From Candidatus Cloacimonadales bacterium (GTDB taxonomy: Bacteria > Cloacimonadota > Cloacimonadia > Cloacimonadales > TCS61): a stretch of 32,477 nt of DNA. Where the stretch lies: contig JAUSOT010000133.1 of the NCBI GenBank assembly GCA_030656075.1, forward strand, positions 1 to 32,477, in the 5' to 3' direction. Position numbers and translations under genes: made by a program. Numbering within the stretch: the first letter of the stretch is position 1; each line of letters starts with the position of its first letter. Under the pieces are notes generated by a model. That model was not told where the DNA came from, made no database searches, and worked only from the letters and a program-made list of their open reading frames with translations. Below, in pieces: positions 8,191-18,000 of the stretch.

Positions 8191-9036
8191 GTGAATTTTC
8201 AGGATATAATTCTAACATTACAGCATTTCTGGGCCGAAAAGGGCTGCAATGTTCTACAGCCTTATGATGAAAACATGGGAGCCGGAACCTTTCATCCTGC
8301 CACTTTTTTCGGCGCTCTGGGAAAGAAACCAGCTTACGTTGCGTATGCTCAACCCTGCCGTCGCCCCAAAGATGGACGTTATGGTGAAAACCCAAACAGA
8401 ATGCAGCATTACTACCAGTTCCAAGTTATCATCAAACCATCGCCGGATGATATTCAAACACTTTATCTGGAGAGTTTACAAGCAATCGGCATCCAAACTG
8501 AAAAGCATGACATCCGTTTCGTGGAAGATGACTGGGAAAGTCCAACTCTGGGTGCCTGGGGACTGGGCTGGGAAGTCTGGCTGGACGGCATGGAAATTTC
8601 GCAGTTCACCTATTTTCAGCAGGTGGGCGGCATCGAAGTTTCCCCGGTCAGCGTGGAACTGACTTACGGTTTGGAACGGCTGGCAATGTACATTCAGGAC
8701 GTGGATGATTTCAAAAAACTGCAATGGGATGACACCACTAAATACGGCGAACTTTTCTTCGACAAAGAAGTAGAATATTCTGAATTTAATTTTAAATTAG
8801 CTGATGTGAAATCGCTGTTTGCCGCCTTCAAAGATTATGAAAAACAAGTGGAATTCCTGATCGAAAAGAACCTGGTTTATCCGGCTTATGATTATCTGCT
8901 CAAATGTTCTCACACCTTCAATCTGCTGGATGCGCGCGGTGTGATCAGCGTGACGGAACGCGCAGCCTATATCGGCAAGATCCGCACCATGGCTAAGAAA
9001 TGTGCAGTTTTATATATAGAAAAATATGGGGAATAA
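8191..9036 (+). CDS. glyQ: Glycine--tRNA ligase alpha subunit
   Basis: '[35 protein letters not shown]...[35 protein letters not shown]'. GTG start preceded by a GGAG RBS. Confidence 0.96.
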   Translation: MNFQDIILTLQHFWAEKGCNVLQPYDENMGAGTFHPATFFGALGKKPAYVAYAQPCRRPKDGRYGENPNRMQHYYQFQVIIKPSPDDIQTLYLESLQAIGIQTEKHDIRFVEDDWESPTLGAWGLGWEVWLDGMEISQFTYFQQVGGIEVSPVSVELTYGLERLAMYIQDVDDFKKLQWDDTTKYGELFFDKEVEYSEFNFKLADVKSLFAAFKDYEKQVEFLIEKNLVYPAYDYLLKCSHTFNLLDARGVISVTERAAYIGKIRTMAKKCAVLYIEKYGE

Positions 9037-9048
9037 TCTGACCATTTC

Positions 9049-10791
9049 ATGAAAACCTTTGAAAAAGTAATTCCCTTCCTCAAGAAGAATATCTTCAAAC
9101 TGATCATCGGCATCATTCTGCTGGTGATCGTCGATGCTGCCCAGCTTTACACGATCAAGATCATGCAGAAAGCGATCGACGATCTGAGCAAAACAGGTTT
9201 TACTCAGCACATGTTGCTGAATGCCAGTCTGCTGATCGTGGGAATTACTCTACTGATCACCATCCTGCGTTATTTCTGGCGGATCGCTTTCATCGGCACC
9301 GCCTGGATCATGGACCGCGATCTGCGCCAAATGTATTACGATCATCTGATGAAACTTTCGGCGAATTTTTATAACAAAGCCAAAACCGGCGACCTGATGG
9401 CTTATGCCACCAACGATATGAACGCCGTCCGCATGCTGATCGCCTTCGGTTTTGTGATCGGAGCGGACATCATTGTCATTGCTGTAATGTCGATAGTTTT
9501 CATGGTGGATATCAGCCTCAGACTCACCCTGCTTTCCATCATGCCGATGCCGTTTCTCACTTTGATCATCATGTATTTTGGCAAGAAAATCCATGTGAGA
9601 TTCCGCCAGGTACAGAAGACCTTCGCCACCATGTCCGGCATTGTGCAGGAAAGCATTTCCGGCATCCGCGTGATCAAAGCTTTTGTGCAGGAAGAAGCGG
9701 AATTGGAAAAAATGTCGAAATCTGCCCGGGATTATGTGGATTATAATATCAGCCTGGTAAAGATCTTTGCTCTTTTTCATCCGGCCATGTTTCTGCTGGT
9801 GAATATCTGCATGGGAATTGTGCTCATTTACGGTGGGCAGGCAGCAATTCTACACGATATTTCCATGGGAGAATTCGTCGCTTTCTTCCAGTATCTGGGA
9901 ATGCTGGTGTGGCCGATGATCGCCATCGGCTGGATCGTGAATATGTTCCAGCGGGGAACAGCCTCCCTGAAAAGATTGAATTCCATTTTTGAAGTTGCTC
10001 CGGAAATAGTTGATAAAAATATCGACGAAAATATTTCAACTTTGCATGGAAAGATATCATTTCAGAATCTGAAGTTCAGCTATTCAGACGAATCTCAGCT
10101 AATTTTTGACGATATTTCCTTCCGGATCGAAGCGGGAAAAACCCTGGCGATCGTGGGCAGAACCGGCTGTGGAAAAACGACCATCATCGACTTGCTGTCA
10201 CGGGTTTATAATCCTCCCGGAAATACGATTTTTATCGACGATAATGAAATATATAAAATTCCGCTGGAGACCCTGCGTTCCAACCTGGTGATGGTGCCGC
10301 AGGAAATTTTCCTGTTTTCCGATACAGTGGCCAATAACATCAGTTTGGGAAAAAATGAAGCGACCCGGCAGGAAATCGAAGCAGTGACGAAAAAAGCGCA
10401 GGTGTACGATTCGATCATCGAATTTGAAAAAGGTTTCGACACGATCATCGGCGAGCGGGGCGTAACCTTATCCGGTGGACAGAAACAACGCCTGGCAATT
10501 GCCAGGGCCCTGCTGACCGATCCGCAAATCCTGATCCTGGATGATGCTCTTTCGGCTGTGGACACTAAAACCGAAAAAGGCATCCTGGTTGACTTGATCA
10601 AGATGCGCAAAAATAAAACTACGATCATCATTTCTCACCGAATTTCTTCCATCCAGCATGCCGATAAAATTATCGTTTTGAATAAAGGCAAAATCGAGGA
10701 AGAGGGAAATCACGCCGAACTTCTGAAAAAATGCGGCATTTATCGCGATTTGTATGAAAAGCAACAGATCGAAGAGAAACTGGCCAAATGA
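9049..10791 (+). CDS. ABC exporter half-transporter (permease-ATPase), subunit A
   Basis: TMD plus NBD. Walker A 'GRTGCGKTT', signature 'LSGGQKQRLAIARAL', Walker B 'ILILDDALSAVD' (Asp in place of catalytic Glu). Confidence 0.94.
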   Translation: MKTFEKVIPFLKKNIFKLIIGIILLVIVDAAQLYTIKIMQKAIDDLSKTGFTQHMLLNASLLIVGITLLITILRYFWRIAFIGTAWIMDRDLRQMYYDHLMKLSANFYNKAKTGDLMAYATNDMNAVRMLIAFGFVIGADIIVIAVMSIVFMVDISLRLTLLSIMPMPFLTLIIMYFGKKIHVRFRQVQKTFATMSGIVQESISGIRVIKAFVQEEAELEKMSKSARDYVDYNISLVKIFALFHPAMFLLVNICMGIVLIYGGQAAILHDISMGEFVAFFQYLGMLVWPMIAIGWIVNMFQRGTASLKRLNSIFEVAPEIVDKNIDENISTLHGKISFQNLKFSYSDESQLIFDDISFRIEAGKTLAIVGRTGCGKTTIIDLLSRVYNPPGNTIFIDDNEIYKIPLETLRSNLVMVPQEIFLFSDTVANNISLGKNEATRQEIEAVTKKAQVYDSIIEFEKGFDTIIGERGVTLSGGQKQRLAIARALLTDPQILILDDALSAVDTKTEKGILVDLIKMRKNKTTIIISHRISSIQHADKIIVLNKGKIEEEGNHAELLKKCGIYRDLYEKQQIEEKLAK

Positions 10792-12914
10792 GCAAGATAG
10801 ATAAAGGTTTAGTCGAAGACCAACTTCAAGGCAAAATCTACGATAAGGTTTTGTTCACGCGGCTCATCAAATACCTGAAGCCCTATAAACTTTTAGTGGC
10901 GATTTCGTTTGTTCTGCTTTTGCTCATCACAGGAACGAATCTCTTAAGTCCGGTGATAACTCAGCGCGCCGTGGACAGAGTGATCCTTTCCAATAACGAT
11001 TTGATTAAATTTGAGAATCTTTCCCAAGCTGAGGAATTCTCGGCTGAATATCCCAGAATCAAATCCAAACAATACGAATTTGGTGGAAATGGTTATCTTA
11101 TTTTTCCTCATAAAAAGATAAATTTCATCCCAAAATCTAAAATTGAAGAATTGCAGGAATCGGGCAAAATTCTGCAAAAAATTGCTGTCTTGAATAATAC
11201 CGAAGAAGTGCGGAAGATCCTTTCCAACGAGGATTTCATCGAGATTTCCAACCAAGAAATTGTTATCTTGAATTCCACGATTGCGGATATGAAAGAAGCA
11301 GGCAATATCAGCAAAGAAGATATCCGGCTTTTAAGGAAAAAGGATTTTGATAAACTCATTTTATATGGTATTCTGTTTTTTGCAGTTATAACTCTGCAGT
11401 TGGTTTTCACCTACTTTCAGGTTTATTATGTGAACGTTGCCGCTCAAAAAGCGATGTATGATCTGCGGCGCGACTTATTTTTCAAATTGGAAAGAATGCC
11501 GCTTTCCTTCTTCGATAAAAATCCGATCGGAAGGTTGGTGACGCGGGTTACGAACGATATCGGTACGCTGAACGAAATGCTGGGCGACGGACTCATCCAA
11601 CTCATCCAGGAAATGTTCGTGCTGGTCGGCATCATGGTGGCGATGCTGATTTATGACTGGAAAATGGCGCTGGTTTCATTTGCAATTCTGCCGGTTACGG
11701 CAGTTTTATTCACGGTTTTTATCAATCGCAGCCGCAAACTTTACCGGCTCGTGCGCCGCAAACTGGCTAATATCAACGCCACCCTTTCCGAAGATATTTC
11801 CGGCTTCAAGATTATTCAATTGTTCAACCAATACAAACGAAAAGTGGACGAATTCAAGATCATCAATGGGGAGTATTATGGCGCATCCATGAAGATGTTG
11901 AAGCTGTTTGCCATATTCCGTCCGGCGATAAATTCCACCCGCCGAATTGCCGTGGCTATTTTGCTCTGGTACGGCGGCGGACAGATAATCCAGGACAGGA
12001 TCACGCTCGGGGTGTTCATGGTTTTTCTCTGGTTCCTGGATAGATTCTTTGAACCGATCGATCATTTGAGTGAAAAATTCAATATTCTGCAGGCAGCCAT
12101 GAGCGGTTCGGAGCGGATTTTTGATCTGATGGATAAAGACATCGAAGATTACAGGCTGGATAAATCCAATGACATTTCCCACAATCTGAAGGGCGAGATC
12201 GAATTTAAAAATGTGTGGCTGCGCTACAATGACAGCGGTAATGTGCTGAAAGATATTTCCTTCAAAGTGAAAGCGGGAGAAAAAGTGGCGCTGGTTGGCC
12301 ATACTGGCTCCGGTAAGACTTCGATCATCAGTATTTTGTCGGGATTATATCCATTCCGGAAAGGACAGATTCTGGTCGATGGGAAAGATATTCACGAATA
12401 TAATTTGAAAGAACTGCGTCGTAATATCGGCATCGTGCAGCAGGATGTGTTCCTGTTTTCCGGCACGATCAAAGATAATATCGTGCTCAGCGATGAGTCT
12501 ATTTCTGCAGAAGAAATGGAAAAAGTAGCCCGCTATGTGAATGTGCATGATTTCATCGATATTCAGCCGGGAAAATATCTGGAACCGGTGATGGAACGCG
12601 GGGCTACTTTCAGCGTTGGCCAACGCCAGCTCATCGCTTTCGCCAGAGTGCTGGCTTATGATCCTGCTATTTTTGTGCTGGATGAAGCGACTTCCAATAT
12701 CGATACCGAAACGGAAATCCTGATTCAGGATGCCCTGAAAAAACTGATGGAAAACAGAACTTCCATCATCATTGCCCACCGGCTTTCCACCATTCAGCAT
12801 GTGGATCGCATCATTGTGATGCACAAAGGCGAGATCGTGGAAGAAGGCAATCACCAGGAACTGCTGGCTAAAGAAGGATTGTATTACGATCTGTATCGAT
12901 TGCAGTATCAATAA
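10788..12914 (+). CDS. ABC exporter half-transporter, subunit B, with long insertion after TM1
   Basis: TMD plus NBD. Walker A 'GHTGSGKTS', degenerate signature 'FSVGQRQ', Walker B 'IFVLDEATSNID'. ATGA overlap with subunit A. About 120-aa hydrophilic segment between TM1 and the next TM. Confidence 0.94.
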   Translation: MSKIDKGLVEDQLQGKIYDKVLFTRLIKYLKPYKLLVAISFVLLLLITGTNLLSPVITQRAVDRVILSNNDLIKFENLSQAEEFSAEYPRIKSKQYEFGGNGYLIFPHKKINFIPKSKIEELQESGKILQKIAVLNNTEEVRKILSNEDFIEISNQEIVILNSTIADMKEAGNISKEDIRLLRKKDFDKLILYGILFFAVITLQLVFTYFQVYYVNVAAQKAMYDLRRDLFFKLERMPLSFFDKNPIGRLVTRVTNDIGTLNEMLGDGLIQLIQEMFVLVGIMVAMLIYDWKMALVSFAILPVTAVLFTVFINRSRKLYRLVRRKLANINATLSEDISGFKIIQLFNQYKRKVDEFKIINGEYYGASMKMLKLFAIFRPAINSTRRIAVAILLWYGGGQIIQDRITLGVFMVFLWFLDRFFEPIDHLSEKFNILQAAMSGSERIFDLMDKDIEDYRLDKSNDISHNLKGEIEFKNVWLRYNDSGNVLKDISFKVKAGEKVALVGHTGSGKTSIISILSGLYPFRKGQILVDGKDIHEYNLKELRRNIGIVQQDVFLFSGTIKDNIVLSDESISAEEMEKVARYVNVHDFIDIQPGKYLEPVMERGATFSVGQRQLIAFARVLAYDPAIFVLDEATSNIDTETEILIQDALKKLMENRTSIIIAHRLSTIQHVDRIIVMHKGEIVEEGNHQELLAKEGLYYDLYRLQYQ

Positions 12915-12974
12915 AATAGCCACAAAAAGCACAAAAGATAAGCCACGAAGAACACCAACGAACCACGAAGAAAA

Positions 12975-13222
12975 ATGATGTCTTTCTGAGTTCACTTTTA
13001 GCTTTACACACGAAGAATCTCCTGAAAATCTTATAAGTTTTACTTCTTTTTTGCCGCTGATTTACACAGATAAACACGGATAAAACCTTGCGAACGGTTG
13101 TAGAACTTCTTGCTTTTTTTTGACCTTCGCAACGGTTTCTAATAACAATATCGATTTTGTCTTTCTGAGGTTTCTTTTAGCTTCACCCTCGAAGAATCTT
13201 TTGGATTTTCTTGCAGCTTTTC
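12975..13222. repeat. Two imperfect direct copies of a 'TGTCTTTCTGAG...TTTTAGCTT...CGAAGAATCT' intergenic element
   Basis: 12976-13020 'atgtctttctgagttcacttttagctttacacacgaagaatct' versus 13157-13200 'ttgtctttctgaggtttcttttagcttcaccctcgaagaatct'. Confidence 0.75.
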
Positions 13223-13318
13223 TTCCCATCAAAAGAAAATAGCCACCGAATTTTGAAGTAATTCCAACCTTGAAAGCGCTGACTTGAATGAATCGGTGAA
13301 AGAAGCCTTTTCAAGGTT

Positions 13319-14038
13319 TTATTCATCCAGTCCCGTCCGAATGAAGCTGCGAGCATCGGGTAATTGTTTTTCAGCTATTTTTTTGATCCTGCGGAGCAAA
13401 GCCACAATTTCCAAAATTGATTTTGCCTGATCTTTGATCACGTTCAGGATCACATTCCAGGCGGCCAGAGAGCGGTCGATGCCGATCAAAGCTACTTTGG
13501 CAGAACCGTTTCTATCTATAAGAGTAAATTCCTCATCTTCTTCCGTAAAAGTGAGTAAAGCTCGACGGAATTTCACTTCAATCAGATATTGATACCAGCG
13601 GATAACTTCCGTTGCATCTTTAAGTTCGATTTGTTTGGATTCAATAAATTCTGCAGTTTCCAAATCTACATAAACAGATTCTTTGAACCATTCAGTTGAT
13701 AGCTTTTCATATTTCAGGCAAAGCTGCACCAGAAAATGACTTTCCATATCTTCAAAATCCGGAACTTTCTCAGCTTCTGTCAGATTATCCAGATCGATGC
13801 CAAATTCCTGGGCTTTTTCTCTCACCATTTCCATGGTTTCGCTCAAAACACCGGCCAGCCTTTCCCAGAACTGTGCATTATTGAGATCGGTGTTTTTCAA
13901 ATCTCCAAAACGGTCTTCTCCAATGGCGTAATTGGCACATTGGGAAGTGAAAGAACAACGTTCACACCAGCGGTTGCAATAGTTGTAAATCCCTGGAATG
14001 AAATTTGGATTTTTGGCTAATTCTTTGATCGATTTCAT
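13319..14038 (-). CDS. Uncharacterized protein with N-terminal Cys cluster
   Basis: 239-aa ORF with 'YCNRWCERCSFTSQC' (Cx3Cx2Cx5C) near the N-terminus. Composition looks coding. No family assigned. Confidence 0.75.
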   Translation of the reverse strand: MKSIKELAKNPNFIPGIYNYCNRWCERCSFTSQCANYAIGEDRFGDLKNTDLNNAQFWERLAGVLSETMEMVREKAQEFGIDLDNLTEAEKVPDFEDMESHFLVQLCLKYEKLSTEWFKESVYVDLETAEFIESKQIELKDATEVIRWYQYLIEVKFRRALLTFTEEDEEFTLIDRNGSAKVALIGIDRSLAAWNVILNVIKDQAKSILEIVALLRRIKKIAEKQLPDARSFIRTGLDE

Positions 14039-14041
14039 CGT

Positions 14042-14644
14042 TTATTTGGACTTCCTTCTATAACCGAACAACCAGTTCCAGGATTTGTTCCAATTTGTAG
14101 ATTCATAGGAAATATCCGGCAAAGCGCCGCGGCTGAGATGCCGCAGATCTTCAATGGTATAAAATGCATTTGGATTATAGATTTTCACGGTATCAATGAT
14201 CTGTTTTATATCTTTCCTGCGAGCAGGAAGGAAAATAATTTCCACATCACCGCTATTTGCCACAGCAGGAACGTTTGTTACCGAATATCCTTTGGCTCGC
14301 AAATCAACGAGTAACTCAGGAGCTTTTTTACGGGTGATAATTCTGATCAAAGTGATTCCCATTGCCAGTTTCTGCTCGATCATGATTCCCACATAGTTAC
14401 CCGTAGCAAAACCAGCTGCATAAGCAATGTAATTGATGGGAGATTTCATGCTCTGCATGATCTGGCTGATAACAATCAGCCAGATGAGAACTTCGAAAAA
14501 TCCGATGATCGGCGCCAGATTGCGCATTCCCCGGTTAACAAATATGATCCGCAATGTTCCCAGGGTAACATCGAATATTCTGGATAGGAAAATTAAAATC
14601 GGTAAAACATAGAATAGCGATTCTTTTGGAATGAAATCCAACAT
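14042..14644 (-). CDS. UPF0316/DUF2179-type membrane protein
   Basis: N-terminal TM segments plus 'AMGITLIRIITRKKAPELLVDLRAKGYSVTNVPAVANSGDVEIIFLPARRKD', typical of UPF0316/DUF2179 proteins. Confidence 0.82.
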   Translation of the reverse strand: MLDFIPKESLFYVLPILIFLSRIFDVTLGTLRIIFVNRGMRNLAPIIGFFEVLIWLIVISQIMQSMKSPINYIAYAAGFATGNYVGIMIEQKLAMGITLIRIITRKKAPELLVDLRAKGYSVTNVPAVANSGDVEIIFLPARRKDIKQIIDTVKIYNPNAFYTIEDLRHLSRGALPDISYESTNWNKSWNWLFGYRRKSK

Positions 14645-14702
14645 AATATCTCCTTCGAAAATTCATTCATGCAGTAAAGTTCTAATAAGGTGGATTTTGG
14701 GC

Positions 14703-14743
14703 AATAAAAAAACTTCCGAAATCTAAATCAGATTTCGGAAGTT
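14703..14743 (-). terminator. Rho-independent terminator for the ferredoxin-like ORF
   Basis: Perfect 14-bp stem AACTTCCGAAATCT/AGATTTCGGAAGTT with 5-nt loop, followed on the minus strand by a T run. Confidence 0.9.
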
Positions 14744-14760
14744 AGTAAATAGTCAGGTTA

Positions 14761-14937
14761 TCAGGCTTTTCTAAAAACGTGACAAACACGGGTACAAAGA
14801 CCGCAATCCGTGCATTTTTCTTTGTTTATTGTGGGGGCAGAAAAGGCGTTTTTCTGCTCAATTGCTCCAGCGGGGCAATGGTGCTGTGCCGGGCATTTGT
14901 GGTTTTGCGGACAATATTGCTCATTTACTTTTATCAT
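14761..14937 (-). CDS. Small 4Fe-4S ferredoxin-like protein (58 aa, not in the supplied ORF track)
   Basis: Manual translation: MIKVNEQYCPQNHKCPAQHHCPAGAIEQKNAFSAPTINKEKCTDCGLCTRVCHVFRKA*. CxxCxxCxxxC motif, upstream GGAG, and a terminator just downstream. Confidence 0.85.
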   Translation of the reverse strand: MIKVNEQYCPQNHKCPAQHHCPAGAIEQKNAFSAPTINKEKCTDCGLCTRVCHVFRKA

Positions 14938-15042
14938 GGTTTTTCTCCTATTATATATTTCCTCTAATTTCTTTAAGTCAAAAAATTCCAGTCAGTTTTA
15001 GAGTCAACAATATATTTGACAGGGTGAAAGAATGAGGTGGAT

Positions 15043-18000
15043 TTACTTTATCAGCAAGCACTTTTGTGAAGCAATATTCTTTCTATTCACAAACAAAGAA
15101 TAGTAGTAGATACCAGAGGAAACAGGTTTGCCTATTAAATCGTTTCCATCCCATATAACAATATTGGAATAAATACCCGGTTTTAATTCTTGAACGATCT
15201 GACCTTTAATATTAAAGATCTTTATAGTTACTTCTTGATCACAGAATTCCGAAGAAAATGCAATTGTGGTAGACGGATTAAAGGGATTGGGATAATTACC
15301 CAGAATATCATGATCTGGAGGAATCTTAATTTCATAATCTTTGATACCCGTGAAGTACCAACCAGCAGTATTTGGACCACCGTAAACACCCATATCATTA
15401 GTGATCGTACCAAGGGCAGGATAAAACGCTAATCCTGGATTCTGAAAATCTTCTGGATCATTATAAACTGGATCAGGATTGCCGGCATCGATACAGGGTG
15501 AAGAAGTGGTCAGCATCCAATCTGCATCCCAGACTTCGTTTGTTAGACCGATTGTTACAGTCGGTGCCTGGAATTCAGGATTCTCATCAATATTATTAGT
15601 AAACAGAGAATCAGGATAGTTAATTGAACCGTTTCCACTAAATGAATTGAAACCACTTTGGATATTACAATAATCAAAAATGGGAAGACATTCATCATCT
15701 GCGAGATATATTTGCCCTGTCGCATTTCCAGGTATAGAATGCCAAAAAACGGAATTCTTTATTGTTGGGTAAGATTCACATAAATAGATGGACGCACCAA
15801 GATTGTAATAAACAGCATCATTATTCCAAAATACACAATTGGTTATTTGTGGATTTAAATGATATGAATACAATCCACCACCATAATCACTCAGGTTATT
15901 CGCAAATATTGTATTTTTTATGGAATTTCTACTATATCTTAGATAAATTGCTCCCCAGTCTGATCGATTACTCAATATCTTACAATTATTGAATTCTGTT
16001 AGGCTATTATAACAGTAAACTGCTCCACCTTCGTCGGCAAGATTATCATAAAATGTGCAATTATCAATAACAGGAGATGTGGCATCTAAATAGATTGCAC
16101 CTCCTTGCTCAGCTTCATTACCAATAAAGCTGGAATTTGATATTTTTGCTTTAGAAAAATCATCAAAATATATAGCACCACCACGTGTAGGATTATTATT
16201 TGAATGAGAGAAAGCAACCGAATATTGAAAAGAGCAAAACTTAAAAATAGTACTATCAGCATCTTCTGGAGTGTAATCAAAAATGATGGATTTCCACCAA
16301 GTTGAATTATACGGGATAAAATAGATGGAGTCATTTTCAGTTCCTTCAGCTATAATATTTCCTCTAATATCAATTGTGCATGAAATGGGTAATAAGACTG
16401 TAACTCCCGGAGATATTGTTAAGGTAGCGTCTTCTTCAATGATAATTGAACTCATAACAGAAACCGTATCAACATCCCATAAGGTGTTTTCGGATATTGC
16501 TCCTGTATGTACAAATAGCGTGTGTATGAAATTCTCTTTTGTTAATGTCTGTGAATCAAATGAATTAGTAACAGTTAATGAAATGTCATACCAGCCGATT
16601 TCATTGTAAGTCCATTCTGGATTTTGTTCGTAAGAATCAATATTCCCGTCACCGTCCAAATCCCATTCCCAGGAATCGATTATTCCTTCAGTTAAATCTT
16701 CAAATGAAATTATTACAGGTATCCATCCAACATGCGGATCGGAATCAAATTCTAAAATAAAAGGAAGAATTTCAATACAATCTTCTAGTAGATAAGTATC
16801 GTTATTTGTTCCATCTGATACAGTCAATGAGACACTGTAAATTCCAATATCGTCATAAATCCAAGTTGGATTTTGATCATTAGAATCAATAACTCCATCG
16901 TTTTCAAAATCCCATTCCCAGGAAACGACATTTTCTATGCTTGCATCTGTAAATGAAACTGCTAATGGAACAACTCCATATGCAGTATTGAGTGTGAAGG
17001 AAGCTTCCGGCGGTAAAACTCTAATTAGATTATCTTTTATTATTGTTTCGCTATTAGTCCCATCCGATATTGTTAATGATACAGAATAATATCCGGTCTG
17101 ATAAAATGTCCATTCTGGATTTTGATCATAAGAATCGATGATACCGTCATTATTAAAATCCCATTCCCAAGTTGAAATATTCCCAAAGGAATGATCGGTG
17201 AAATCTGCGATAAAAGGTGAATATGAAAGGGTATCTGAACAGGTAAAATGTGGTATTATAGAAGGAAATGATATTGGATCGGTCACATAAACATCACAGC
17301 CAGAATTGGAGGAAATAAAATATAAATTATCATCATTTTCATTCTTTAAAATTGTAATCGGCAGGAAAGGAGCTTCTTCGGCAATCACATATTCACCGGA
17401 AATCAGATCACGGATTTCCAGATAATAAAGATCGGGATATTTACTACCAAAATACAGAACAAATTGATTACCTTGATTTGTGTTGATCGTTGATGAAAGC
17501 TCAGTTCCATATCCCAGATTTCTTAACTCACTGAAATCGGATTCCCAAAGTTGCGCATTAGAATTCTGATCATAATTTGCAAATACATAGCTATTTCCGT
17601 CGCTATCGATCCGGTAGAAATAAAATGGATAACCATAATTCCAAGGATCATTATATTGTTTCAGCAATCTGAATCCTCCAGGATAGTGATTGTAAATCGT
17701 ATTACTCATATAATCACCTGAGAAGTTACCGGATGCGCTAAATACTGTTTGTACGGGATTTGAATTGAAATAACTCAACTCTTTCACATAGTAAGCTCGG
17801 GAACCATCCCAGGCTTGACCCATTCCTACAGAGGAAGATGATGAATGATAACCTGAAGAATAGAAGGTCGAGTTATCAATAAATCTAACGCTTGTACCAT
17901 TATCATCAAACTCATTCATTAATGATAAACTATATCCATTGAAAAGAATTTGATAAAGCCTGCTTAGATAGCTCGAACCACTGTCGAATTCATCACCCCA

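Noticed and set aside
14943-14975. TTGACT/TATAAT promoter for the ferredoxin-like gene
   Set aside because: The -10 candidate abuts the RBS, so transcription would start downstream of GGAG; more likely AT-rich coincidence.
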